Shown here: one piece after another, positions 1-9,767 of the stretch
How the letters are laid out: each line of letters begins with the position of its first letter
How positions within the stretch are numbered: position 1 is the first letter of the stretch
NCBI GenBank assembly: GCA_021324295.1
Contig: JAJPJJ010000094.1
Span: 1 to 64,000, forward strand
Direction: 5' to 3'
From: Bacillota bacterium
Lineage (GTDB): Bacteria; Sysuimicrobiota; Sysuimicrobiia; Sysuimicrobiales; Segetimicrobiaceae
DNA: 64,000 bases
Made by a program: the position numbers and the translations under genes
The notes under the pieces: model-generated
Database searches by the model: none
The model's input: only the letters and a program-made list of their open reading frames with translations
Told to the model about the DNA's origin: nothing

Positions 1-114
1 CCGGCCACATCGTCGTCTCCTGCTCCGTCGAAGCTGCAATGGTTGCTGCGTTGCTTCCACTCTACGTCCCCCAGGCCCAAATTCCTGCGACTTGCGCAAG
101 TCCGGTAATGTATT

Positions 115-429
115 GTGACGCCAGACGACGCATGGAGGACAGTCACCGTGAAGGCGATATGGCACGGCCGTGTGATCGCGGAGAGCGATCGAACGCTCGA
201 AGTGGCCGGCTACCGGTATTTCCCTCGGGAAACGGTTCGCATGGATTGGCTCCGGCCGGCGCCGAAGACCGAGGCCGACCTGGTGTGCCCCCATGGGGTC
301 CAATTCTACGACGTCGTCGTGGACGGCGCGCGCAGCGGGCGGGCCGCCTGGTCGTATGAGGCGCCCGGCCCGTCGATGAAGCAGGTCGATCATTGGATCG
401 GCTTCTGGGAGGACGTCGAGATCGAGTAA
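115..429 (+). CDS. DUF427-like small protein
   Basis: 104 aa; 'VKAIWHGRVIAESDRTLEVAGYRYFP' resembles DUF427 proteins; GTG start. Confidence 0.65.
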   Translation: MTPDDAWRTVTVKAIWHGRVIAESDRTLEVAGYRYFPRETVRMDWLRPAPKTEADLVCPHGVQFYDVVVDGARSGRAAWSYEAPGPSMKQVDHWIGFWEDVEIE

Positions 430-709
430 CCCGCCGGGACACCGTATCCCCCGGTGCGCCCATCCCTCGGTAGCGCGGCCGGGCGCCGTGTCCGCTCAGC
501 CGATCCCTCCGGTGGCGAAGCGGTTCGGGGTGGACCGCTCGAGCGGATCGGGTCCCCGCTCACCGCGAGCTCCGGATCAGGATCGGACATCCGGATCTAC
601 GAACGCTGGCGTACCGCTGCCGGCGTGGCGGGAGGGTGAGTCTCCGAGCCACCGTTTCATGGCGCAGGCGATGTATGGGGCATGACGGCTGCGGGAGGCA
701 CCAGCGTAG

Positions 710-2062
710 TTGCAGTCGGGGCTTGTGTGCGTGGACGCGGATGTCATTGTGATCGGTGCCGGTGCGGCAGGCTTGGCGGCGGCGCGACGCCTCGCCCGCC
801 GCTCGGTGCGGGTCGTCGTACTGGAGGCGCGGGACCGTGCGGGCGGCCGCGTGTGGTCGCGGCCCATCGCGCGGAGCGCGACGCCGGCGGAGCTGGGCGC
901 GGAGTTCATCCACGGCCGGGGCGGGCCGACGACGCGCTTGCTCCGCGAGGCGGGAATGGCCGCCGTCGATGTCGGGGATGCGGGGTGGGCGTGCTCCAAG
1001 GACGGCGAGCTTCGACGCGAGGAGAGGGACCTATCGTCGGCTGTCGCCATCTTTGAAGCGGCCCGCGCGCTTCCCGACGACGAGAGCGTCGACTGTTTCC
1101 TGCACCGGTTCGAGCAGGATGAGGCGACGCGCGAGACCGCGAGGGCGGCGCGGGCATTCGTCGAGGGCTTCGAGGCCGCCGATCCGGCGATCGCCAGTGC
1201 ACGGGCGATCGCCAGCGAGGTGCGATCGGGAGTCGATCTTGCAATCGCGCGGCCGCTCGGCGGTTACGGCCCGATGGTCGAGCACCTCCGCAACGCGTGT
1301 GCCGCCGCGCGCGTTCAGCTTTGCCTCTCAACGGTCGTTCGCCGAGTTTCGTGGCGTCGTGGAGCCGTTGCCGTCGATACGAGTTGCTGCGGCGGGCCGC
1401 AGGTCTTCCATGCACGAGCGGCGATCCTGACGCTTCCGGTAGGCGTCTTGCGTCATCGCGGCGACGAAACCGCGGTCGCGTTCGATCCCCCGTTGCCGTC
1501 CGCCAAGACGGAGGCGCTGTCGGGCATCGAGATGGGCCACGCGATGAAGGTTGCGTTATGGTTCCGGACGGCGTTCTGGGCGCGGATTCGGAGCGGGCGT
1601 TATCGTGGAGCCGCGTTCTTTCGCTGCGAGCGACAACCGTTCCCAGTGTATTGGACGCAGGCGCCGCCCAGCGGGCTCGTCGTCGCGTGGGCGGGCGGCC
1701 CGCGGGCGACCGCGCTCCGCGCCCTCCCGGAGGCGGACCTCATCGAGCGCGCGCTGAACGGTTTCGGGGCATTGTTCGGCGGGCCGGGGCTGGTGCGCCG
1801 AGAGTTCGAGGGCGGCCTTACGCACGACTGGAGCGGCGACCCGTTCTGCCGCGGCGCGTACAGTTATGTCGCTGTCGGGGGTGGGGATGCGCGCGCGGCG
1901 CTCGCGGCGCCGGTCGACGACACGCTCTTCTTCGCCGGCGAAGCAACGTCGACCGACGGCCAGAGCGGCACGGTGAACGGAGCGCTCGAAACCGGGGAGC
2001 GCGCCGCCGCGGAGGCTGTGGAGGCGCTCGGCCTCGCAGCTCACCGACCACGGACCGAGTGA
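710..2062 (+). CDS. Flavin-containing amine oxidase (FAD-dependent)
   Basis: 'DVIVIGAGAAGLAAARRLARR' dinucleotide fold, 'GGRVWS', 'ELGAEFIHG', C-terminal 'LFFAGEATSTDGQSGTVNGALETGERAA'. Start could be TTG 710 or GTG 731. Confidence 0.85.
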   Translation: MQSGLVCVDADVIVIGAGAAGLAAARRLARRSVRVVVLEARDRAGGRVWSRPIARSATPAELGAEFIHGRGGPTTRLLREAGMAAVDVGDAGWACSKDGELRREERDLSSAVAIFEAARALPDDESVDCFLHRFEQDEATRETARAARAFVEGFEAADPAIASARAIASEVRSGVDLAIARPLGGYGPMVEHLRNACAAARVQLCLSTVVRRVSWRRGAVAVDTSCCGGPQVFHARAAILTLPVGVLRHRGDETAVAFDPPLPSAKTEALSGIEMGHAMKVALWFRTAFWARIRSGRYRGAAFFRCERQPFPVYWTQAPPSGLVVAWAGGPRATALRALPEADLIERALNGFGALFGGPGLVRREFEGGLTHDWSGDPFCRGAYSYVAVGGGDARAALAAPVDDTLFFAGEATSTDGQSGTVNGALETGERAAAEAVEALGLAAHRPRTE

Positions 2063-2209
2063 ACCGGCATTCACCAGGCCGTCGGGGTAGGGGCGAGCGC
2101 GACCGGGCGCCGGGTTGCCGATCAGCCGCGGACGAGCATGGCGTGCTCCCGCGCAAACTCGCCGAACGTCAGGGGCCGACGGCCGTCAGCCCGGCGGGAT
2201 TGCGCGCTT

Positions 2210-3193
2210 TCACCTCGCGACCGCCTCGGGAGCGCCGGTCCGGAGCGACGTGTGCAGCGCGGCGAGCACCCGGAGGTTGCCCACGGCATCGGTGGGGGGC
2301 AGCGAGAGGGGTCCTCCGGAGACGGCGTCGCCGAAGTGCTCCACCATGCGCTGGTACTGGTCGGCTCCGGGCAGCGTGATGACCGTGCGCTCCGCGCCTC
2401 GCGTCAGGTGGATCTCGGCATCTGCCGCGCCCGGCAGGAACGCGTGGGGAACGACCAGGCGCCCCTCGCTGCCCACGACCTCGTACTCCTCGCGGCGTGG
2501 CACGGTGAGGCTGCAGTCGATCGCGGCGAGACGGCCGGTCTCGAAGCGCAGCAGCCCGCCCACCACCTCGTCGACGCCGTACCGCCCGACCCGCCCGTAG
2601 GCGAAGACCTCCTGCGGCTCACCCAGCACCGCCCTGGCGATGTTGACGGCATAGCATCCGACGTCGTACAGGGCCCCGCCGCCGAGATCGGGGCGGAACC
2701 GGATGTTGGTCCGTGGCTCTCGCGCCTGAAACGTGAACGCCGCGCGCACGAGCTGGATCTCGCCCAGGTCTCCAGCGCCGATGAGCTGAAGCACGCGCTC
2801 GGTCCGCGGGTGAAACCGGTACATGAACGCCTCCATCAGCACGACGCCGTGCTGCCGGCATCCGGCGATCATCTCCTCGCAGTCCGCCGCCGACACGGAC
2901 AGCGGCTTTTCACAGAGCACGTGCTTGCCGGCCGCAGCACAGCGCAACGTCCATGCTCGGTGGAGGGTGTTTGGGAGCGGGATGTACACCGCGTCGATCT
3001 CCGGGTCCTCGAGGAGGGCCTCGTACGATCCGTGCGCCCGCGGGATGCCGAGCGCGTCCGCGGCCTCCCGGGCCCGAGCAGCGGTCCGGCTGGCGACCGC
3101 GACGAGCCGCGCGTTTCGAGCGCGCTGGATCGCCGGCATGACCGCGCGCACACCGATACTCGCAACGCCGAGGACGCCCCAGTTGACGGCCAC
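2210..3193 (-). CDS. Gfo/Idh/MocA family oxidoreductase
   Basis: N-terminal Rossmann fold 'GVLGVASIGVRAV', 'VLCEKPLSV' motif, 327 aa. Confidence 0.88.
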   Translation of the reverse strand: MAVNWGVLGVASIGVRAVMPAIQRARNARLVAVASRTAARAREAADALGIPRAHGSYEALLEDPEIDAVYIPLPNTLHRAWTLRCAAAGKHVLCEKPLSVSAADCEEMIAGCRQHGVVLMEAFMYRFHPRTERVLQLIGAGDLGEIQLVRAAFTFQAREPRTNIRFRPDLGGGALYDVGCYAVNIARAVLGEPQEVFAYGRVGRYGVDEVVGGLLRFETGRLAAIDCSLTVPRREEYEVVGSEGRLVVPHAFLPGAADAEIHLTRGAERTVITLPGADQYQRMVEHFGDAVSGGPLSLPPTDAVGNLRVLAALHTSLRTGAPEAVAR

Positions 3194-3234
3194 GGGTGCC
3201 TCCTTATTGTGTCATCGCGTCCGTGGTCTGTGCG

Positions 3235-4149
3235 TCACAGGCGGACGTCGGGGTCGAGCACATCGCGCAGACCGTCGCCCAGGAGGTTGATGGAAAAGAC
3301 GGCCAGCATGATCGCGAGCCCGGGAAAGAACGCGACCCACCACGCCGTCTCCAGTAGCTCCCGGCCGTCCGCCAGCATGTTGCCCCACTCGGGCGTGGGA
3401 GGCCGGATCCCGAGCCCGAGGAAGCTGAGCGTCGCCCCCGTGATGACCGCGCCGGCGACGCCGAGCGTACTCAGCACGATGAGCGGCGCGGTGACGTTCG
3501 GCAGGATGTGCCTGAGGATGATCGCGGGATCGCCGCACCCGAGGGCCCGCGCCGCCAGCACGAACTCCTGCTCCTTCAGGCTGAGGACCGCGCCTCGGGT
3601 GATGCGGACGTAGTTGGGAATCGCCGCGATGCCGACCGCGACCATGAGGTTGGTGAGGCTGCTCCCGAGCGTCGCGATCACCGCGAGCGCGAGCAGGATG
3701 CTCGGAAACGCCAGGAGGATGTCGACGAAGCGCATGATCAGGGTGTCGACTCTCCGGCCGTAGTAGCCGGCGACCAGCCCCAGCGCGACGCCCGAGGAGG
3801 CGGCGATGCCGACCGACACCACCCCGACCACGAGAGAGAGGCGGCCGCCCCACAGCACCCGCGAGAAGACGTCGCGCCCGAGGTTGTCGGTGCCCATAAC
3901 GTGACTCCAGCCGGGCGCGTCGAGAGGTGCGCGCTGGTTCGTCTTGATCGGGTCGTACGGGCTGATGAGCGGAGCCATGATCGCCGCCAGCGCGATCACG
4001 GCGAACAGCGCGCCGCCGGCGAGCGCGCTCGTGCTGCGCGCCGCGCGGCGGAGCAGCGCGTGCGCCGGCGAGGCGGCCCTGCGCGGCCCGGCGGTGGCCA
4101 TGGGGCTCGCCTGCGCTGCTCGCCCGATGACCGGCTCGTGCTCACTCAT
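3235..4149 (-). CDS. ABC transporter permease, DppC-like (peptide/opine/nickel family)
   Basis: Start set at MSEHEPVIGRA; 'MGTDNLGRDVFSRVLWGGRLSL' and 'FLGLGIRPPTPEWGNMLADG' are DppC signatures. The longer ORF 3235-5181 is read-through upstream of this start. Confidence 0.9.
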   Translation of the reverse strand: MSEHEPVIGRAAQASPMATAGPRRAASPAHALLRRAARSTSALAGGALFAVIALAAIMAPLISPYDPIKTNQRAPLDAPGWSHVMGTDNLGRDVFSRVLWGGRLSLVVGVVSVGIAASSGVALGLVAGYYGRRVDTLIMRFVDILLAFPSILLALAVIATLGSSLTNLMVAVGIAAIPNYVRITRGAVLSLKEQEFVLAARALGCGDPAIILRHILPNVTAPLIVLSTLGVAGAVITGATLSFLGLGIRPPTPEWGNMLADGRELLETAWWVAFFPGLAIMLAVFSINLLGDGLRDVLDPDVRL

Positions 4150-4178
4150 CCGTGGGCGCCCGCGTGCCGGACCCAGCG

Positions 4179-5102
4179 TCACTCGTACCGGATCCGCGGG
4201 TCCACGGCCGCGTACAGGACGTCGACCACGAGGTTGACCACCACGTAGGTCGTGGCGGCGACGAGGATCGTCCCCTGGACCAGCGGAACGTCGCGGTTGA
4301 GGATCCCGTCGACGGCGAGCCGGCCGATGCCGGGGCGGGAGAAGATCGTCTCCGTGACGACGGCCCCGCCCAGCAGCGCGCCGAGCTGCAGCCCGAGCAT
4401 CGTGATCGTCGGGATCAGCGCGTTCTTCAGCGCATGGCGGAGCACGACCACGTGCTCCGCGAGGCCCTTCGCGCGCGCGGTGACGATGTACTCCCTGCGC
4501 AGGACGCCGAGCATGCTGGAGCGCACCAGGCGGGCCAGCACCGCAGAGGACAGGATGCCGAGCGCCGCCGCCGGCATGAGGAGCCGGTCGAGCCCGCCCT
4601 GTCCTGTCGCGGGCAGCCACCCGAGCCGGAAGGAAAAGAGCATGATCATGAGCAGGCTCGAGTAGAAGACCGGCATCGAGACGCCGAGGATGGCCAACGT
4701 CATCGCCGTGGTGTCGAGCCACGTGCCGTGCGCGAGCGCCGCGGCGATCCCCAGCGTCACGCCGATGACCACGGCGAAAGCGAGCGCGGCGAGGGTGAGC
4801 TCGGCGGTGCCGGGGAACACCTCGAGGATGCTGTCGAGCACCGGCCGCTGGCCGCGCAGCGTGCGACCGAGGTCGCCCCGGGCGAGGTGGCCCGCGTAGT
4901 CGAGGTATTGGGCGAGGAGCGGCCGGTCGAGGCCGAGCTGGTGGCGGATCTCGGCCGCTCGCTCCGGGGTGAGTGGCTTGTCGCCCGCGAACAGGATGAC
5001 GGGGTCTCCGGGGATGAGGTGCAGCATCAGGAAAGTGAGCACGGAGATGCCGATGAGGATGGGCACGAGCTGCAGAAGCCGCTGTGCGATGTACCGGAGC
5101 AT
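4179..5102 (-). CDS. ABC transporter permease, DppB-like
   Basis: 'MLRYIAQRLLQLVPILIGISVLTFLMLHLIPGDP' and 'ALKNALIPTITMLGLQLG...ETIFSRPGIGRL'. Confidence 0.9.
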   Translation of the reverse strand: MLRYIAQRLLQLVPILIGISVLTFLMLHLIPGDPVILFAGDKPLTPERAAEIRHQLGLDRPLLAQYLDYAGHLARGDLGRTLRGQRPVLDSILEVFPGTAELTLAALAFAVVIGVTLGIAAALAHGTWLDTTAMTLAILGVSMPVFYSSLLMIMLFSFRLGWLPATGQGGLDRLLMPAAALGILSSAVLARLVRSSMLGVLRREYIVTARAKGLAEHVVVLRHALKNALIPTITMLGLQLGALLGGAVVTETIFSRPGIGRLAVDGILNRDVPLVQGTILVAATTYVVVNLVVDVLYAAVDPRIRYE

Positions 5103-5205
5103 CGGCCCCTCGGGTCCCCGCGCGACGGCTCGCCCGCCTGGCGCCCCTGCCCCCGCCGCGGCACCGCGGACCGGGGCGCACGTGGCGGCCGCCGCCCAGC
5201 CGTCG

Positions 5206-6882
5206 CTACTTCCTGATCTGCACGTCGTACAGCCAGACGTACGACGCCAGCGCATCCAGGTACTCGCCCTGGACCTCGGCGCGTTTGGCGTTGTGCGTGA
5301 TCGTATCGACGAGCGGGACGACGACGGCGTCCCGCAGCACCCGCTGCTGGATGCGGGCGTACAGCTGAGCCCGCTGCGTCCGGTTGGTCGTGGCCGCCGC
5401 CTGCGCCAGCATCCGGTCGACTTCCGGCACCTGGTAGCGGGCCCGGTTGAACGCGTTCACGTTGGCGGAGTGGAAGAGCGTGCGCAGCACATCCGGGTCC
5501 CCGTACGAGAACCACATGAAGTTGATATCGTACCGGTCCTGTTTGACGAGATCGTAGAACGCCGCGCGCTCGAGGGGCGTGACCTTGATGTCGATCCCCA
5601 CGTCGCGGGCGCTGGCCTGCACCGACTCGGCCATCGCCTTGTCGCGTGGCCGCCCGATGATGGGGAAGTCGAGCGTCAGCCGCTGGCCGCCCTTCACGCG
5701 GATGCCGTCGGGGCCGGGTTTCCACCCGGCCTCGTCGAGGATCTGCTTCGCCTTGTCTGGATTGAAGCTGTAGATCTTCTCGGTGGCGGGATCGTATCCG
5801 AACGTCGAACGCATCAGCGGGCTCCACGCGACCTTGTTCAGCCCGTGGAACACCGTCCTGTTCAACCCTTCGCGGTCGACCGCGTATTCCAGGGCCAGGC
5901 GCACGGCGTGGTCGCTGATCGGGCCCTTGCTCGTGGTGTTGAGGAGCAGCACGAAGCCGGACCCCGGCTGTCCCTTTTCGATCACCACGATCCTGGAATC
6001 CCGTTTGAGCGCCTCGTACTGCAGCGGATCGATGTCGTCCACGTATTGGGTCTCCCCGCTCCTGAGCGTTCCGGTCCGCACCGAGGCCTCGGGGATGATC
6101 TTGAAGACGATCTGGTCGAGGTAGGCTGGGCCGCGGTGCTTGAAGAACGGCGACGCCCAGGCGTACTCGGGGTTGCGGACGAGCGTGATGTGGTCCTTGG
6201 GCACCCACTCCTTGAACATGAACGGGCCGGTCCCGACGGGGTGGCGCGCGAAGGCGGCGGCGCCCATCGTCTTGACCGCCGTCGGGGACACGATGCCGAG
6301 ATAGCCGTTCAAATTGGTGAGCAGGGGGGCGTACCCGTCCTTCATGATGATCCGAACGGTGTGGTCGTCGACGATCTCGGTCCGGTCGTACGGGCCCAAC
6401 TGGTCGTGCGACTGCCCGGCCTTTGTCGCCGGATCGACGACGCGGTCCATCGTGAACTTCACCGCCTCCGCCGTAAACGGTGTCCCGTCGTGGAACTTGA
6501 CGCCGCGGCGTAGCTTGAACGTGTAGGTCTTCGCGTCCGGGGATACCTCCCACGACTCGGCGAGGCCGGGGACGAACCGGCCCGGGACCGGCTCCCAGAC
6601 CAGCGGCTCGCAGATGTTCAGCGTGACGCGAATCGTGGAATCGAAGTTAGTCACCTGCGGGTCCATCGTATCGTCGAGGTCGAAGCCCAGTCCGTACACG
6701 AGCGTGCCTCCCGGCGCGGGCGCTCCCTCGGCCGCCGGCTCCATCCCGGCGAGTGTTGCGCCCCCGATCCAGGATCCCGCCAGGACCAGAAAGTCTCTGC
6801 GTCCCAGACGCCAGGAGCGCAGGACCCGGCCGAAGCTCGCGCTCTCGTCTCGGTGCTCGTCACGCTCGGATCTGCCCGCCAT
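5206..6882 (-). CDS. ABC transporter substrate-binding protein, family 5 (DppA-like), Tat-type signal
   Basis: 'GRRDFLVLAGSWIGG' twin-arginine leader; 'VWEPVPGRFVPGLAESWEVSPDAKTYTFKLRRGVKFHDGTPF'. Start chosen at MAGRSERDEH. Confidence 0.9.
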   Translation of the reverse strand: MAGRSERDEHRDESASFGRVLRSWRLGRRDFLVLAGSWIGGATLAGMEPAAEGAPAPGGTLVYGLGFDLDDTMDPQVTNFDSTIRVTLNICEPLVWEPVPGRFVPGLAESWEVSPDAKTYTFKLRRGVKFHDGTPFTAEAVKFTMDRVVDPATKAGQSHDQLGPYDRTEIVDDHTVRIIMKDGYAPLLTNLNGYLGIVSPTAVKTMGAAAFARHPVGTGPFMFKEWVPKDHITLVRNPEYAWASPFFKHRGPAYLDQIVFKIIPEASVRTGTLRSGETQYVDDIDPLQYEALKRDSRIVVIEKGQPGSGFVLLLNTTSKGPISDHAVRLALEYAVDREGLNRTVFHGLNKVAWSPLMRSTFGYDPATEKIYSFNPDKAKQILDEAGWKPGPDGIRVKGGQRLTLDFPIIGRPRDKAMAESVQASARDVGIDIKVTPLERAAFYDLVKQDRYDINFMWFSYGDPDVLRTLFHSANVNAFNRARYQVPEVDRMLAQAAATTNRTQRAQLYARIQQRVLRDAVVVPLVDTITHNAKRAEVQGEYLDALASYVWLYDVQIRK

Positions 6883-8608
6883 CGCTCGCTCCCTCCCCCT
6901 GAGTCTGCCGTGCCTCTCCGCCTGACACACGCGCGGGCTCCCGCCGCATCGCGGCGCCGATGAGCGCCACGGGGATCGACCCGAAGGACAGGAGCCGGTC
7001 GTGGAACCCGCGGAGAGCGAAGGCCGATCCCTCTCGCAGCGACAGCTCGCGGCGCAACTCCCGGATGGCGTCCGTGCCGGCCAGATACATCATGGCGGTC
7101 CCGGGGAACATGCTGTTCTTGACCGCCTCGCCGCGGGCGGCCTCCGGGGACATCCCCACGCGGTCCCGGTAGAGGGCGGTGGCAGCGTCCAGCGTGATCG
7201 CGCCGTAGTGGAGCTTGACGTCGACCCACGCGCGGGCCGCCATCCGGAGGCGGTGGTGGCACAGCGCATCGCGCTCCAGCGGCTCGAGGAACCCGATCTC
7301 GTCCATCAGCTCCGTTGCATAGCACGCCCACCCCTCGGCCATCGTGCCGCCGAAGAACATCGCGATGCGGGACGCGCAGTCGACCGCGGCCACCTGGCCG
7401 ATGCGCGAGGCCGCCCGGAAGGCGTACCAGTTCTGGACGTGGTGGCCGATGCCGCCGTGGTGGATCACGTGATTGAGCTTGATCACGCTGTCGTTGGCGG
7501 CGCGCAACCGGCGCGTCTGCTCCTCGGCGGGCATGCCGGGCTCGACCGGCGTCACCAGGTACTCGACCAGGGCCGCGCGATCGTACGGGGCGGGGGACCG
7601 GTACGGGAGGAAGTACAGGTACGGGGCCGCCGCCCGCGCCCACGCGGGCTGCGGGCCGTAGCGGATGGGGTAGTCCGGCCACGTCAGCAGCCGGTGCGCC
7701 TCTGCGGCCGCGCGGGCGGCGGCCCATAGCTCCGCGTGACGCGCGTAGTACTGCGTCGGCGTCGGGTGGCGATCGGCGAGCGACGCGAGGGCGTCGCGCC
7801 ACGTGCGCGCGCCACAGGCGGCGGCGTGCGCGCGCAGGTACGCCTCGCACGCCTCCATCCGTTCCTCGGCCTCGGCGGTGAAGGCGCCGGCGTCCCATGC
7901 CAGGCAGTGGCCCTCGCGCATGAGGACCTCGAAGTCTTCCGCCCCGCACGCGTACCGGGACGTGGCGTGCGGCCGGAGCTCGCGCTCGAGGTAGCGCTGG
8001 AACTCGGCGCACGCCCCTGCCGCGGTGGCCGCCGCGCCCCGCAGCCCAAAGTCCGTGATACGGTGCTCCTGCATGAAGCGCTCGAGGCCATCCTCGAGCA
8101 GGATGCGCGCGCCGACGCACTCCCGCACCGCGCGGTCGATCCACGCCGCGGGCGCCCGGCGCACGGCCGCTTGTCCCTGGCGGAGCAGTCTGGGAACGCG
8201 GTCCAGCCGCGCCCGGACCGACGCTATCCGCTCGCGGAGCGGCGCGAACGGCCGCAGGAGGAGGGAGATGATGCCGAACGCCGCCTCTCCCGTATACACG
8301 CACGGGTTCCCGCGGTGAAAATGGTCCGAGGCAAGCTCGCGGAGTTGGATCCTGAGGAACCCCTCCGCGAGCCGCCGGTCCAGCGCCTCCGCCTCCGTGA
8401 GCGGCTCGGGCGGCAGCGCTCGAAGGCGCGCCAGCAGCGCCTCCATATCGGCCGCCGCATCCCCGACGCCGTCGTCCGAGTAGTCGGGCAGCCGGTCGTC
8501 GTAGGTGTGGACGCCGATGAACGTGGCGTTGACCGGGCGATGGCGATAGTAGGACGCAAAGAAGTCGTCCAGCCACGCACGGAACGCGGGCGCCCGGGGC
8601 GTCGCCAT
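6860..8608 (-). CDS. DUF885 family protein with altered HExxxGHH-type motif
   Basis: 582 aa; 'VIHHGGIGHHVQNWYAFRAASRIGQ' and 'MAEGWACYATELMDEIGF' align to the DUF885 'HExxPGHH' and 'GWALYAExL' regions. Confidence 0.75.
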   Translation of the reverse strand: MATPRAPAFRAWLDDFFASYYRHRPVNATFIGVHTYDDRLPDYSDDGVGDAAADMEALLARLRALPPEPLTEAEALDRRLAEGFLRIQLRELASDHFHRGNPCVYTGEAAFGIISLLLRPFAPLRERIASVRARLDRVPRLLRQGQAAVRRAPAAWIDRAVRECVGARILLEDGLERFMQEHRITDFGLRGAAATAAGACAEFQRYLERELRPHATSRYACGAEDFEVLMREGHCLAWDAGAFTAEAEERMEACEAYLRAHAAACGARTWRDALASLADRHPTPTQYYARHAELWAAARAAAEAHRLLTWPDYPIRYGPQPAWARAAAPYLYFLPYRSPAPYDRAALVEYLVTPVEPGMPAEEQTRRLRAANDSVIKLNHVIHHGGIGHHVQNWYAFRAASRIGQVAAVDCASRIAMFFGGTMAEGWACYATELMDEIGFLEPLERDALCHHRLRMAARAWVDVKLHYGAITLDAATALYRDRVGMSPEAARGEAVKNSMFPGTAMMYLAGTDAIRELRRELSLREGSAFALRGFHDRLLSFGSIPVALIGAAMRREPARVSGGEARQTQGEGASDGGQIRA

Positions 8609-9727
8609 CTATCGCTCCAGCGGGAGCGCGATCCACCGGCGCTCGCGGAACGATCGCTCCACGGCGTTGATGACCTCCTGAACCCGCGCGCCGTCCTCGA
8701 AGTTTCCTTCGTTGCGAGCCCCTCCGTCGACGATCTCGTCGACGAAGTCCCTGATCAGGTTGGCGTAGAACAGGGAGCGCCAGGACTCACGGGGGTGACC
8801 GCCCGGCGGGTAGAACCGCGGCGGGATCTCCCGTTCCGTGAACTCGACGCGGTCGGGCGTGGCCACCTTGATCGTCTCGGCGACCCCGAACTCTTCGACC
8901 AGCCGGCAGACGATGGCGCCCGTGCTGCCGAAGAGGCGCGCCTCGATGCCCGGGTAGTTGCCGATGGTCACGTAGCTCGTCTGGATCGACCCCAGCGCTC
9001 CATTGGTGTAGTCGCCGATGAAGACATCGCCGTCGTCGATGTTCATGCGCATCATCCGGCCCGTGGCGCGGACCACGCGCTCGGGGATGAAGTTGCGCAT
9101 CGTCCCCACCACGCGCGCAAAGCCGGCGCCGACCCACCAGTGGCCGATATCGATGATGGGCGCGCCGTAGCCTTCGAGCGAGGAGACGTGCAGCACGGAC
9201 GGATCCGCGTCGGGGTCGACCTGCCGCAGGGGTGTCCGGGGATCGAGCCACTGCGAGTTCTGCTCGTAGCCGTTGAAGATGAAGGGCTGGCCGACGAACC
9301 CCTCGTCGATCAGCGACTTCGCGTACCGGACGCCGGGGCTATAACGGAAGGTGAACCCCAGTTTGGTCTTCAGGCCCTTCCGCTTCGCGAGCTCCGCGGC
9401 CCGCAGCGTGTCGCGGAAGTCGAACGCCACCGGTTTCTCGCACAGGACGTGTTTGCCGCCTTCCAGCGCCGCCCACGCCAGCTCGAAGTGCGTCCGCGAC
9501 GGCGTGACGACGTCGATCACGTCGACGTCCGCCCGCGACACGACGCTGGACCAGTCGTCCGTCCACTCTGGGATGCCGAACCGGCGGGCGTGCTCGCGCG
9601 CCAGCTCTCCCTTCACGTCGCAGACGACCACCACCCGGCACCGCGGGTCGCGCTGCCAGCCCGGGATGTGGGCGGAGCCTGCCCAGGCGCCCGCGCCGAG
9701 GACGCCGACGTGCAGTGCACGGGCCAT
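8609..9727 (-). CDS. Gfo/Idh/MocA family oxidoreductase
   Basis: 'VGVLGAGAWAGSAHIPGWQRDPRCRVV', 'VLCEKPVAFDF'; start MARALHVG. Confidence 0.88.
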   Translation of the reverse strand: MARALHVGVLGAGAWAGSAHIPGWQRDPRCRVVVVCDVKGELAREHARRFGIPEWTDDWSSVVSRADVDVIDVVTPSRTHFELAWAALEGGKHVLCEKPVAFDFRDTLRAAELAKRKGLKTKLGFTFRYSPGVRYAKSLIDEGFVGQPFIFNGYEQNSQWLDPRTPLRQVDPDADPSVLHVSSLEGYGAPIIDIGHWWVGAGFARVVGTMRNFIPERVVRATGRMMRMNIDDGDVFIGDYTNGALGSIQTSYVTIGNYPGIEARLFGSTGAIVCRLVEEFGVAETIKVATPDRVEFTEREIPPRFYPPGGHPRESWRSLFYANLIRDFVDEIVDGGARNEGNFEDGARVQEVINAVERSFRERRWIALPLER

Positions 9728-9767
9728 ATGAGTGGCGGCTCCTTCTTCCCGAGGCCGCGGCACTCCT

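Noticed and set aside
2063-2209. Hairpins GAGCA-TGGCG-TGCTC and GACGGCCGTC in a convergent gap
   Set aside because: Arms are only 5 bp and expected often by chance at this GC content.
3235-5181. 648-aa ORF suggesting a DppB-DppC fusion or long N-terminal extension
   Set aside because: The N-terminal half is the wrong-frame complement of the DppB gene; the real DppC starts at MSEHEPVIGRA (4149).
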